This document shows positions 25,505 through 33,554 of a stretch of DNA of 64,000 nucleotides, piece after piece. Numbering within the stretch: position 1 is the stretch's first letter; each line of letters opens with the position of its first letter. Under the pieces are notes generated by a model. That model worked only from the letters and a program-made list of their open reading frames with translations. It had not been told where the DNA came from and ran no database searches. A program made the position numbers and the translations under genes. Source of the stretch: Gleimia europaea ACS-120-V-Col10b (lineage in GTDB: Bacteria; Actinomycetota; Actinomycetes; Actinomycetales; Actinomycetaceae); contig NZ_KE150266.1 in the NCBI RefSeq assembly GCF_000411155.1, positions 496,001-560,000 of the forward strand. The letters run 5' to 3'.

Positions 25505-25568
25505 ACAGACCCGGGCCAGCCACAGCCTCGACAACAATAAATCACTGCAACGGGCAACCTTTACGCCG

Positions 25569-26042
25569 CTACTCACAACCAAGTTCGCTGCGCAGGCGAG
25601 CCACGTGACCCTTTGCTCGCACGTTATACATCGCGTGCGTAACCTTCTTATCCTTGCCAATCACCACCGTGGAACGAATAACGCCGCGCACAAGCTTGCC
25701 GTAGTTCTTCTTCTCTCCAAAAGCACCCCACGGCTCCATGACACTCTTATCAGGATCCGAAGCGAGCGGGAAGTTCAGGCCCTGGTTGTCGCGGAACTTC
25801 TCCAACGCCGGTATTCTATCTGGGCTTACACCAATCACCGTATAGCCGCAAGACTTCAAAGAAGCCAGACTATCGCGAAAATCGCACGCTTGCGTGGTGC
25901 AACCCGGCGTGGAAGCGCGCGGATAAAAGTAAACGACCACGCCCTTCGCTGACTTCTCTAACTGGTCGTACAGGCTGATCTTGCCTGCCGTGGAATCAAG
26001 TTCAAAATCTGGGGCCACCTGGCCCACCTCAAAACGTGTCAT
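25569..26042 (-). CDS. bcp: Thioredoxin-dependent thiol peroxidase (Bcp/PrxQ)
   Basis: 157 residues, a single-domain atypical peroxiredoxin. The active site is VYFYPRASTPGCTTQACDFRD: peroxidatic Cys in PGCTTQ and the resolving Cys five residues later, the PrxQ pattern. It reduces hydrogen peroxide and organic peroxides using thioredoxin. The protein starts MTRFEVGQVAPDF. It is a single gene with no redox neighbour in direct contact, but trxA-like and VKOR genes are in the same region. Confidence 0.95.
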   Translation of the reverse strand: MTRFEVGQVAPDFELDSTAGKISLYDQLEKSAKGVVVYFYPRASTPGCTTQACDFRDSLASLKSCGYTVIGVSPDRIPALEKFRDNQGLNFPLASDPDKSVMEPWGAFGEKKNYGKLVRGVIRSTVVIGKDKKVTHAMYNVRAKGHVARLRSELGCE

Positions 26043-26098
26043 GCTTCCATTGTGCCCAAAGCCGGCGCCACCGGCGCGTTGAAAGCAAGAACCGGTCG

Positions 26099-26671
26099 CT
26101 ATACGAAATCTTCAGTACGGCCCCACTGGGCCCGGCCCAGCTTAGACAGCGGGTTTAACTTCGCGAAATCAACTAAGCCGTCCTCGGCCATAATTTGGCT
26201 ATCCGTATGGATCGCCTTCACCTTGCCGACAGTGAGGATCGCCGTTTCCACTTCCACAAATGAGTGCACCTCGCACTCAATCGCAACGCGCGCGTCGTCC
26301 AGCATTGGCGCATTCACGTTCGGAGCCTTCTTCCACGTCATGCCCACCGCGTCTGCCTCGGACACCCCAGCGGGAAACTCCTTGGACGTCACGGCAACCT
26401 GCGGCTGCTGATCCACACCAGCAATATGTACGGTAAAGGCCCCCTCTCGCTTAGCGTTGCGATAGGAATCCTTCGGAGCGCGCGAAGTGAACTGGAGCAT
26501 CATTGGATCCGTACAAACCACAGAAAACAGGGCATACGGGGCGAGGTTTACCGAACCGTCCTCGTTAAACGTCGCCACCCACGCGATGGGACGCGGCACG
26601 ATCAGGCTCATAGTGAGCTTGTAGGTATCTAAAGACGTCTCATCTTCCGGCTTGAAAATAACGCGCTCCAT
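26099..26671 (-). CDS. Flavin reductase family protein
   Basis: 190 residues of the FMN-binding split-barrel fold used by NAD(P)H:flavin oxidoreductases. Typical parts are LTMSLIVPRPIAWVATFNEDG and NLAPYALFSVV, the FMN-binding strands, then the DSYRNAKREGAFTVHI block. The real electron acceptor is unclear; some members only bind FMN. The ATG at 26671 follows GGGGG about 5 nt upstream; an earlier GTG exists but gives no better alignment. Confidence 0.88.
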   Translation of the reverse strand: MERVIFKPEDETSLDTYKLTMSLIVPRPIAWVATFNEDGSVNLAPYALFSVVCTDPMMLQFTSRAPKDSYRNAKREGAFTVHIAGVDQQPQVAVTSKEFPAGVSEADAVGMTWKKAPNVNAPMLDDARVAIECEVHSFVEVETAILTVGKVKAIHTDSQIMAEDGLVDFAKLNPLSKLGRAQWGRTEDFV

Positions 26672-26785
26672 GAAAACCCCCGTCCCCAAAAGCAACTACC
26701 CACACAGGCTACATGGTTGGCCGGCTACCCGGTTATACGTTGTCAGGGAAGCGAAAAGCCTCGACTCAAAGCCGAGGCCAAAACG

Positions 26786-26868
26786 TGCCCGAGAAGGGAC
26801 TTGAACCCCCACGTCGCTAGGACACCAGAACCTAAATCTGGCGCGTCTACCAATTCCGCCACTCGGGC
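26786..26868 (-). tRNA. tRNA-Leu (TAG)
   Basis: An 83-nt class II tRNA with a long variable arm: acceptor GCCCGAG / CTCGGGC, anticodon stem CCAGA / TCTGG with loop TTTAGGT (anticodon TAG), T loop TTCAAGT, discriminator A. CCA is not encoded. Confidence 0.95.
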
Positions 26869-26878
26869 AACAGGAAAA

Positions 26879-26909
26879 AGCATACCAGGCGCGAGGCTAA
26901 CCTCGTCAA
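26879..26909 (-). promoter_or_regulatory. tRNA-Leu promoter
   Basis: Minus strand TTGACG (26904-26909) and TATGCT (26879-26884) separated by 19 nt, ten nt before the tRNA. Good boxes but a long spacer. Confidence 0.45.
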
Positions 26910-26993
26910 ATCAAGAAGGCGTGATCTCCGCCCCGCATCGCGCTCTTGCCGCTACATCCCTGAAAGCACGCTATTTCCCGGGCGAGGCAGGCC

Positions 26994-28139
26994 TTAACTT
27001 GCGGCAGGAGCGGCCCTATCCAACCGCTGTGTACCCTCAATAATCGACTGCGCTAACACGCGATTACCCCGGTAAAGTACCAGGGTCTGCCCCGGTGCTA
27101 TGCCACGCACCGACTCCGCCAGCGCCACCCGCAGGCCTCCCTCAAAACGCTCCAACTGCTTGATTGGGGTGGGACGGCCATGGGCGCGCATTTGCGCATA
27201 CAGACACTCGTCATCATCGGTGCCGAGGGGCTGAGCTACCGTTGTACGCACATCACCCTCATCGTCGCTAGCATCCCACGTCAAATCGGTAGTGATTACA
27301 ACGTCAACGCTAAGCAACTCAGAGGGGCCCACCACAACCTGATTCGCATCCGGGCGCGTTCGCAAAACGTAGCGAGGTCGCCCATCCACAGCCGGTCGGT
27401 CAATACCAAGCCCCTTACGCTGTCCCACCGTGTACTCAAAGTAGCCACGGTGCTCGCCCAGCACATTGCCGTCCGTATCCACGATCTCGCCCGCAGATTC
27501 ACCCAGGCGACGGCGCAAAAAGCCCTGCGTATCGCCGTCGGGAATGAAACAGATATCGAACGAGTCGGGCTTGTTGGACACCTCGAGGCCACACTGGTCT
27601 GCTTCCGCCCTCACTGCCGCCTTCGACGGCATATCCCCTAACGGGAAAATAACGCGCGATATCTCTTCTTCCCCCATCACTGCAAGAACGTAAGACTGAT
27701 CCTTTGACACGTCCCGCGCACGTAGCAGCTCGTAGTGATCACCGTGTTTTTCTGCGCGCGCATAATGGCCCGTCACAACCGCGTCAAAACCCCTGTGATG
27801 GGCACGCACCGTCAGCTCGCGGAACTTCACGAACTCATTACAGCGCACGCACGGATTAGGAGTGCGGCCAATGCGATACTGCTCCACGAAATCTGAAATC
27901 ACGTTCTCTTCGAACTCGTCAGCCAGATCCCAAACCTCGAACGGGATGCCCAGCAACTCGCATGTCCTTGCTGCATCCGCGCGATCTTGCGGGTTTGCGC
28001 ATCCGCGCGAACCCGCACAGCTAACGCCCTCGGTTTTCAATGCCATGTGTACGCCGGTGACGTCGTATCCCGCCTCCACCGCGCGCGCGGCAGCAACAGC
28101 TGAATCAACCCCGCCAGAAAGTGCTGCAATAACCTTCAT
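26994..28139 (-). CDS. mnmA: tRNA-specific 2-thiouridylase
   Basis: 381 residues. Adds sulfur to U34 of tRNA-Lys, Glu and Gln. The PP-loop is ALSGGVDSAVAA (about 7-18); catalytic cysteines are in NPCVRCNEF (about 96) and FDICFIPDG (about 197), with an ATP-binding GHYAR. The C-terminal PUA-like half follows. It lies 6 nt from the end of etfA; in many actinobacteria a cysteine desulfurase gene sits between etfA and mnmA, but none is here, so the sulfur donor is encoded elsewhere. Confidence 0.97.
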   Translation of the reverse strand: MKVIAALSGGVDSAVAAARAVEAGYDVTGVHMALKTEGVSCAGSRGCANPQDRADAARTCELLGIPFEVWDLADEFEENVISDFVEQYRIGRTPNPCVRCNEFVKFRELTVRAHHRGFDAVVTGHYARAEKHGDHYELLRARDVSKDQSYVLAVMGEEEISRVIFPLGDMPSKAAVRAEADQCGLEVSNKPDSFDICFIPDGDTQGFLRRRLGESAGEIVDTDGNVLGEHRGYFEYTVGQRKGLGIDRPAVDGRPRYVLRTRPDANQVVVGPSELLSVDVVITTDLTWDASDDEGDVRTTVAQPLGTDDDECLYAQMRAHGRPTPIKQLERFEGGLRVALAESVRGIAPGQTLVLYRGNRVLAQSIIEGTQRLDRAAPAAS

Positions 28140-28145
28140 CCGCGC

Positions 28146-29138
28146 CTACAGACCCTTCTGCCTCAGCGCGGCAAGCGCCTCGGGAACAACCTCATTAATA
28201 TCGCCCACAACACCAAAATCTACGATCTCAAAAATCGGTGCGTCCGGATCATCACAAACTGCCACAATGTGGCGCGAGGCCTGAATTCCACACGCGTGGT
28301 GTACCGCTCCTGACACGCCCAGACCGATGTACAAGTTCGGTGCCACACTCACACCCGTTTGACCGATCTGAGTGGATCGATCAATCCACCCCTCATCGGC
28401 CGCCACGCGCGTCGAACCCACGGCGCCACCAAGTGCGTTAGCGAGCTCATCCACCAGCGAAAAATTACCATCGGTGCCGCGCCCGCCGCACACTACAACC
28501 GGCGCTTCCGTCAAAGACACGCGGCCCTGGCCGCCCTCCTCAATCGATTCAATAACCTCAACGCCAACAGCGGGTTGAGAGTAGCTGACCTTTATGGGAA
28601 CAATTTCAGGCTCGGTAGGCTCACCTACTTCCTTGGCCTCCACCGCAGAGGGACGCAAACCGATTACGGGGGTTCCACGCGTAACTTTAAACTTCGTGGA
28701 CCACGTGCCCGCAAGAACGCTCTTTTGCGCCTCAAACTGACCATCGGCAACAACGCAAGACGTCACGTCTACAACCGCGCCTGAACCCAAGCGAACCGCG
28801 AGACCCGCAGCCACTTCCCGGCCGCGATAATTCGAAACGTTAAGCACCGCAGCGTACTGCGCCTCCTGGCGAGCCACCTCGAATGCCGCATCCGCCACAA
28901 CAGCCGCGACCCGCGGTGACAACCCTTCTAAATCAGGGGTAAACACTCGCGACACGCCGTATTTGGCAAGCTCGGATACCTGCGGAGCCGGATTGAGTGC
29001 AATAGCGTCAATCCGACCGGTAGTGAGCGAACCCGCTAGCGTGAGCAACTGCTTGGATGGCTCCGTCAGCACAAAACCATCATCAACATTCCCCGTGTGA
29101 TCCGTGATCACCAAGATCGGAGCTGAAATCTTCTCCAC
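28146..29138 (-). CDS. etfA: Electron transfer flavoprotein alpha subunit
   Basis: 330 residues. Carries the FAD of the EtfAB heterodimer, which takes electrons from acyl-CoA dehydrogenases. The C-terminal FAD domain is clear: GRGTDGNFSLVDELANALGGAVGSTRVAAD and the signature YIGLGVSGAVHHACGIQASRHIVAV, with DFGVVGDINEVVPEAL at the end. The N-terminal part is the less conserved AMP-like domain. The start codon is GTG and overlaps the etfB stop (TAG) by one base, so translation is coupled. Confidence 0.96.
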   Translation of the reverse strand: MEKISAPILVITDHTGNVDDGFVLTEPSKQLLTLAGSLTTGRIDAIALNPAPQVSELAKYGVSRVFTPDLEGLSPRVAAVVADAAFEVARQEAQYAAVLNVSNYRGREVAAGLAVRLGSGAVVDVTSCVVADGQFEAQKSVLAGTWSTKFKVTRGTPVIGLRPSAVEAKEVGEPTEPEIVPIKVSYSQPAVGVEVIESIEEGGQGRVSLTEAPVVVCGGRGTDGNFSLVDELANALGGAVGSTRVAADEGWIDRSTQIGQTGVSVAPNLYIGLGVSGAVHHACGIQASRHIVAVCDDPDAPIFEIVDFGVVGDINEVVPEALAALRQKGL

Positions 29139-29926
29139 TACTTCAACACCTTCTCAATGTACTCAGCCAGCTTTACGCCGCCGCCAACACCAGAAACAAC
29201 TTCACCGCCGGCGCGCTCGGACTGCTCACTAGCCTCCAGCACCATCGTGCCCGCACCCTGCTTTCCGATTACCATCTCGTTCGGATCAGCAACGTCCAAA
29301 AGATCGTCAAGCGACCACACGTCTAACGGCTTCTTGCGCGCTGCGCGCATGTCCTTGAAATTCGGGAACCGAGGCTCATTCACCTGGTCTGTCACCGAAA
29401 CCACGGCCGGGAAAGCACAGCGCAACGTGTCCGTAAATCCATCCGCGTGGCGCAAGGCCTGCACCGCGTCCTCAGTAATCGAAAGCTCCGACGCCAGCGA
29501 AATATAAGGCCATCCCAACCCAGCAGCCACAGCCGCCGGAACCATCGACGTCATACCGTCCAAACTGGCCATACCCGTAATGAAGAGGTCGATCGGCTCC
29601 TCTTGCGCGAGCTTGCGCGCCACTGCCGAAAGCACCTGCGCGGTACCGATCACATCTGAACCAGCCAAACGATCATCCGTCACAACAATCGCGCGATCCG
29701 CGCCCTTTTGCAAAGCAAGCATCGCCGAATCCTCAGCGTCCTGCGGGCCCATCGTTACAGCAATGACCTCGCCGCCAAACTCCTCAACAGCTGCTACGGC
29801 CGCCTCAATCGCATTCTCATCAAGCTCATTTAGAGTGTCATCCTCGCCACGAACCAAACGCCCATTCTCGATCCGGCGCTCAGACATGACATCAGGGACA
29901 TGCTTAATACTGACCAAAATCCTCAT
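29138..29926 (-). CDS. etfB: Electron transfer flavoprotein beta subunit
   Basis: 262 residues. EtfB binds AMP and pairs with EtfA. The frame extends upstream, but the protein starts MRILVSIKHVPDV at 29926, the usual N-terminus of this family. Family blocks: ENAIEAAVAAVEEFGGEVIAVTMGP, FITGMASLDGMTSMVPAAVAAGLGWP and the signature region VTDQVNEPRFPNFKDMRAARKK. No ribosome site lies before the ATG; a leaderless mRNA is possible. Divergent from glgX. Confidence 0.96.
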   Translation of the reverse strand: MRILVSIKHVPDVMSERRIENGRLVRGEDDTLNELDENAIEAAVAAVEEFGGEVIAVTMGPQDAEDSAMLALQKGADRAIVVTDDRLAGSDVIGTAQVLSAVARKLAQEEPIDLFITGMASLDGMTSMVPAAVAAGLGWPYISLASELSITEDAVQALRHADGFTDTLRCAFPAVVSVTDQVNEPRFPNFKDMRAARKKPLDVWSLDDLLDVADPNEMVIGKQGAGTMVLEASEQSERAGGEVVSGVGGGVKLAEYIEKVLK

Positions 29927-30109
29927 ACCCAATACAGTGCCACAATTTTCCCTACGTTGCCGTATCCAAAATGCACTTGTGAGCAACGTTAAGGGCCTGC
30001 AAACACTCCAAAAGAGCGGGCTTGCGCCCGAGCGGGTATCATCTGTGCGGATATACGAAATCAGTGACACCCAAGTCATGTGCCACTAACAAGGAGACGT
30101 GGAATCACA

Positions 30110-32389
30110 ATGCCACAGCACAAAACGCACGCAGCCCGAGAAAATTGTGGTTGCAGGGGCGACCTCGCACCCTCCACGCAGCACCCCACTATTCTCGGAG
30201 CCACACCCGTGTCAGGCGGCGTGGACTTCGCAGTAGCCGCGCCCGATGCGAAAAACGTTGAACTGTGCATTTTTGCTAACGCCTCCCGTCAAAGCAAAGA
30301 AACCCGCTACAAAATGACGCCCCACGAAGGTGGCATCTGGTCCGCCCATCTACCCGGCGCCGGCGTAGGCACCATTTACGGATATCGCGTTGATGGCAAG
30401 TGGGACCCAGAAGGCGGCTCCACGTTCAACCCAAACAAGCTTTTGCTAGACCCCTACGGCAAAGGAATTGAGGGCGAGGTGGTGCTCAGCCCCGCCATCC
30501 ATGCACACGAAGTAGACGACGACTTGTTGCCGTCTACTGCCCCGTACAAACAATCGAAAACCGACTCCGCCTCATACATGGCTCGCTCCATCGTTGTCCA
30601 AACCAACGAATTCGCGGTATCTGCCAAACCGCGTACCCCGTGGAACGAATCTGTCATCTACGAGCTCCACGTCAAAGGCTTTACCAAACTCATGCAAGCC
30701 GTCCCCGCTGAGCTACGCGGCACCTACGCTGGCCTAGCCCACCCCGCCGCAATCGCACACCTGAAAGCACTCGGGGTCACCGCAGTGGAGTTGCTTCCCA
30801 TCCACGCCTCCTGGCACGAACCCTTCCTCCAAGGCAGAGGTTTAACTAACTACTGGGGCTACTCCACCCTGTCCTACTTCTCCCCCGAACCTCGCTACGC
30901 CACAAAGCAAGCCCGCCAGCTCGGCGCCCAGGCCGTACTGGACGAAGTGCGTGGCATGGTCTCGATTCTGCACGAACATGGCATCGAAGTGCTCTTGGAC
31001 GTGGTCTACAACCACACGTGCGAGGGCGGCCTGCCCGGCCAAATGATATCTTGGCGCGGTTTTGGGCAAGACCTGTACTACCGACACACCAACGAACGCC
31101 CGGTGCAGATGATTGACGACACGGGCTGTGGCAATACAGTGAACTTTGACGAATCCCTCGTCATCCAACACACCCTCGACTCGCTGCGATACTGGTCCGA
31201 AGAAGTAGGCGTTGACGGGTTTCGCTTTGACCTTGCCCCCACTCTCGGCCGGCACACGCACGGTTTTGCCTCGGATCACCCGTTCTTCATGGCTCTTGCC
31301 TCCGACCCCGTCCTCAACAAACAAAAAATCATTGCCGAGCCGTGGGACATCGGCCCGGGAGGCTGGCAAACTGGTAACTTCCCCCTGCCCTGGTCCGAAT
31401 GGAATGACCGCTACCGCGACACGATCCGCTCGTTCTGGCTGGCTGACTTTGCCCACCTTGAGGCTGGCCGCCAAAGCCAAGGCCCCAACGAGCTTGCAAC
31501 GCGTATCTCCGGCTCCGCTGACCTCTTCGGCGCAACGCTGGGCCGGTTGCGTCCCGTGCGCTCCTCGGTTAACTTCATCACCGCTCACGACGGCTTCACC
31601 CTGGCTGATCTCACCGCCTACAACCACAAGAATAACTTCGAAAACGGCGAAGGCAACATGGACGGCACGTCCCAAAACCTCTCGTGGAACCACGGGGTTG
31701 AAGGTCATATGAACCGCATGCCGCGTCCCTCCGACACGGAGCAAGACACCCCACTGGGCCTGCTCGACTCTGTGTTCTACGCCCGCGAGCGCTCCATGCG
31801 TAACCTCATGGCCACGCTCCTCATTTCTGCCGGCACGCCGATGATCACAGCCGGTGACGAGATTGGGCGCACGCAGCATGGCAATAACAACGCGTACTGC
31901 CAAGACAACGGCATTTCCTGGGTGAACTGGGACATGGACTCGTGGCAGCATGACCTGCTCGAATCAATACGCTACTTGATCGCCCTACGCAGCAATCACC
32001 CGGTTATGCGACCTGACTCGTTTGCCTCCGGTGACGTGAGGTGCGGGGATGAAATCGCTGACCTATCTTGGCACACGGCTGACGATCGTAAGTTTAAGTG
32101 CGAAGATTGGCACAAGGTTAAGCACCGCACCCTCCAGATGTTGCGTTCGGGCGCTCCCTACAACGACAGTGATATGCTCGTCATTTTCAATGCGACACTG
32201 AACTCAAAGACGGTCAAGCTTGCCCAGGGGCGCGGACGTAACTACCGTCTCGTGTTTGATTCATCCTGGACTAATCCGGACGAGGGCGGGGTTATAAGCG
32301 CTACTGACCACAGTGGATGCGACGTTGTGAAGCCCGGTTCCGCAGCACACATCGAGCCACAATCCCTCCAGATTTATCTATCCGAGTAG
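30110..32389 (+). CDS. glgX: Glycogen debranching enzyme GlgX
   Basis: 759 residues, GH13_11. Cleaves alpha-1,6 links of limit dextrins. An N-terminal CBM48 domain (about 20-130, with VSGGVDFAVAAPDAKNVELCIF) precedes the catalytic barrel: DVVYNHTCEGG (region I), GFRFDLAPTLGR (II, nucleophile Asp), IIAEPWD (III, acid/base Glu) and FITAHDGFTLADL (IV). The GTG at 30080 extends the frame but the ATG at 30110 is used; AAGGAG is 13 nt before it, a little far. This is the first gene of the + strand glg block. Works with malQ for glycogen turnover. Confidence 0.96.
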   Translation: MPQHKTHAARENCGCRGDLAPSTQHPTILGATPVSGGVDFAVAAPDAKNVELCIFANASRQSKETRYKMTPHEGGIWSAHLPGAGVGTIYGYRVDGKWDPEGGSTFNPNKLLLDPYGKGIEGEVVLSPAIHAHEVDDDLLPSTAPYKQSKTDSASYMARSIVVQTNEFAVSAKPRTPWNESVIYELHVKGFTKLMQAVPAELRGTYAGLAHPAAIAHLKALGVTAVELLPIHASWHEPFLQGRGLTNYWGYSTLSYFSPEPRYATKQARQLGAQAVLDEVRGMVSILHEHGIEVLLDVVYNHTCEGGLPGQMISWRGFGQDLYYRHTNERPVQMIDDTGCGNTVNFDESLVIQHTLDSLRYWSEEVGVDGFRFDLAPTLGRHTHGFASDHPFFMALASDPVLNKQKIIAEPWDIGPGGWQTGNFPLPWSEWNDRYRDTIRSFWLADFAHLEAGRQSQGPNELATRISGSADLFGATLGRLRPVRSSVNFITAHDGFTLADLTAYNHKNNFENGEGNMDGTSQNLSWNHGVEGHMNRMPRPSDTEQDTPLGLLDSVFYARERSMRNLMATLLISAGTPMITAGDEIGRTQHGNNNAYCQDNGISWVNWDMDSWQHDLLESIRYLIALRSNHPVMRPDSFASGDVRCGDEIADLSWHTADDRKFKCEDWHKVKHRTLQMLRSGAPYNDSDMLVIFNATLNSKTVKLAQGRGRNYRLVFDSSWTNPDEGGVISATDHSGCDVVKPGSAAHIEPQSLQIYLSE

Positions 32390-32407
32390 TGCGATAGGAT
32401 GAGGCGC

Positions 32408-33514
32408 GTGAGCAACAAAGCTGAAGAAACCTTAAGTAAGAGTACAGATTCCGCGTCTTTGGCCCGCGCTGTGGAGCGTTCTGCCGAACTTGAAAAAGAG
32501 ATCGACAAGGATCCTAGCCGGTTCCGCATGTTGACAGGTGACCGTCCAACCGGACACCTGCACCTGGGGCACTACTTCGGAACGATTAAGAACCGTGTCG
32601 AGCAGCAGCAACGCGGTATCGAAACTTGGCAGCTAATTGCTGACTACCAGGTGATTACCGACCGCGACGGGGTGGGCCCGTTGCGCGAACGCGTACTGTC
32701 GCTACTCACCGACTACATTGCGGCCGGAATGAATCCGGAGAGTGCAACAATCTTCACGCACTCCGCTGTACCAGCGTTGAACCAGCTGATGCTCCCGTTC
32801 CTGTCTTTGGTGACCGAGTCTGAACTGCACCGCAACCCTACCGTCAAAGCTGAACTTGACGCCACCGATGGGCGCGCCATGTCCGGTCTTCTCCTCACCT
32901 ACCCCGTCCACCAGGCCGCAGATATTCTTTTCTGCCGGGCAAACATCGTTCCGGTGGGGCAAGACCAATTGCCCCACCTCGAGCAGGCGCGCGTGATTGC
33001 CAACCGCTTTGATCGCCGCTACGGCAGGGCAGATAAAGACAAGCCCGTCTTCAGGCGCCCCGAAGCGCTACTGTCCAACGCTTCGCACGTTCTTGGCCTT
33101 GACGGCGAGAAAATGTCCAAGTCTCGTGGCAACACCATTGAGCTACGAATGAGTGCCGACGAAACAGCGAAGCGCCTCAAGCGGGCAAAAACTGACGCTG
33201 ACCGCGTCATTACCTACGACCCGGTCAAGCGCCCCGAAGTTTCCAACCTTCTGCTCATGGCATCCATGGCATGTGGGGAAAGCCCCGAAGCGATTGCCGA
33301 GCAGATCGGAGACGGTGGTGGCGGCGCCCTCAAAGCCCGCGTAACCGAAGACCTCAACACCATGCTCGCCCCCATTAGGGCGCGTCGCGCTGAACTAGTT
33401 GAAAACGAGGACTACCTGCTTGAGGTCCTGCGCAAAGGCAACGAACGCGCAAATGAAGTTGCAAACGAGACCCTCAGCGACGTTTTAACCGCTATGAATA
33501 TGAAGTACTACTAA
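32408..33514 (+). CDS. trpS: Tryptophanyl-tRNA synthetase
   Basis: 368 residues, class I synthetase. GDRPTGHLHLGHYFG contains the HIGH motif (HLGH) and LDGEKMSKSRGNTIEL the KMSKS motif. The chosen start is GTG at 32408, as AGGATGAGG lies directly before it; the ATG at 32399 would overlap that site. It is placed between glgX and glgE with about 18 and 40 nt on either side and no terminator, so it shares their transcript or has a promoter I could not see. Its presence in a glycogen operon is odd and has no functional reason that I can state. Confidence 0.96.
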   Translation: MSNKAEETLSKSTDSASLARAVERSAELEKEIDKDPSRFRMLTGDRPTGHLHLGHYFGTIKNRVEQQQRGIETWQLIADYQVITDRDGVGPLRERVLSLLTDYIAAGMNPESATIFTHSAVPALNQLMLPFLSLVTESELHRNPTVKAELDATDGRAMSGLLLTYPVHQAADILFCRANIVPVGQDQLPHLEQARVIANRFDRRYGRADKDKPVFRRPEALLSNASHVLGLDGEKMSKSRGNTIELRMSADETAKRLKRAKTDADRVITYDPVKRPEVSNLLLMASMACGESPEAIAEQIGDGGGGALKARVTEDLNTMLAPIRARRAELVENEDYLLEVLRKGNERANEVANETLSDVLTAMNMKYY

Positions 33515-33554
33515 AACTTTTCCCAGCCTTCGACGAGTCTAAGGAGCCGGACCG

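Noticed and set aside
26890..26905. DtxR/IdeR box around GAGGCTAACCTCG
   Set aside because: Only a half-match to the 19-bp consensus; it lies in the spacer of the tRNA-Leu promoter and no metal gene follows.
30842..31951. A 369-codon open frame on the minus strand inside glgX
   Set aside because: Antisense of the well-supported GH13 gene, with no family motif.
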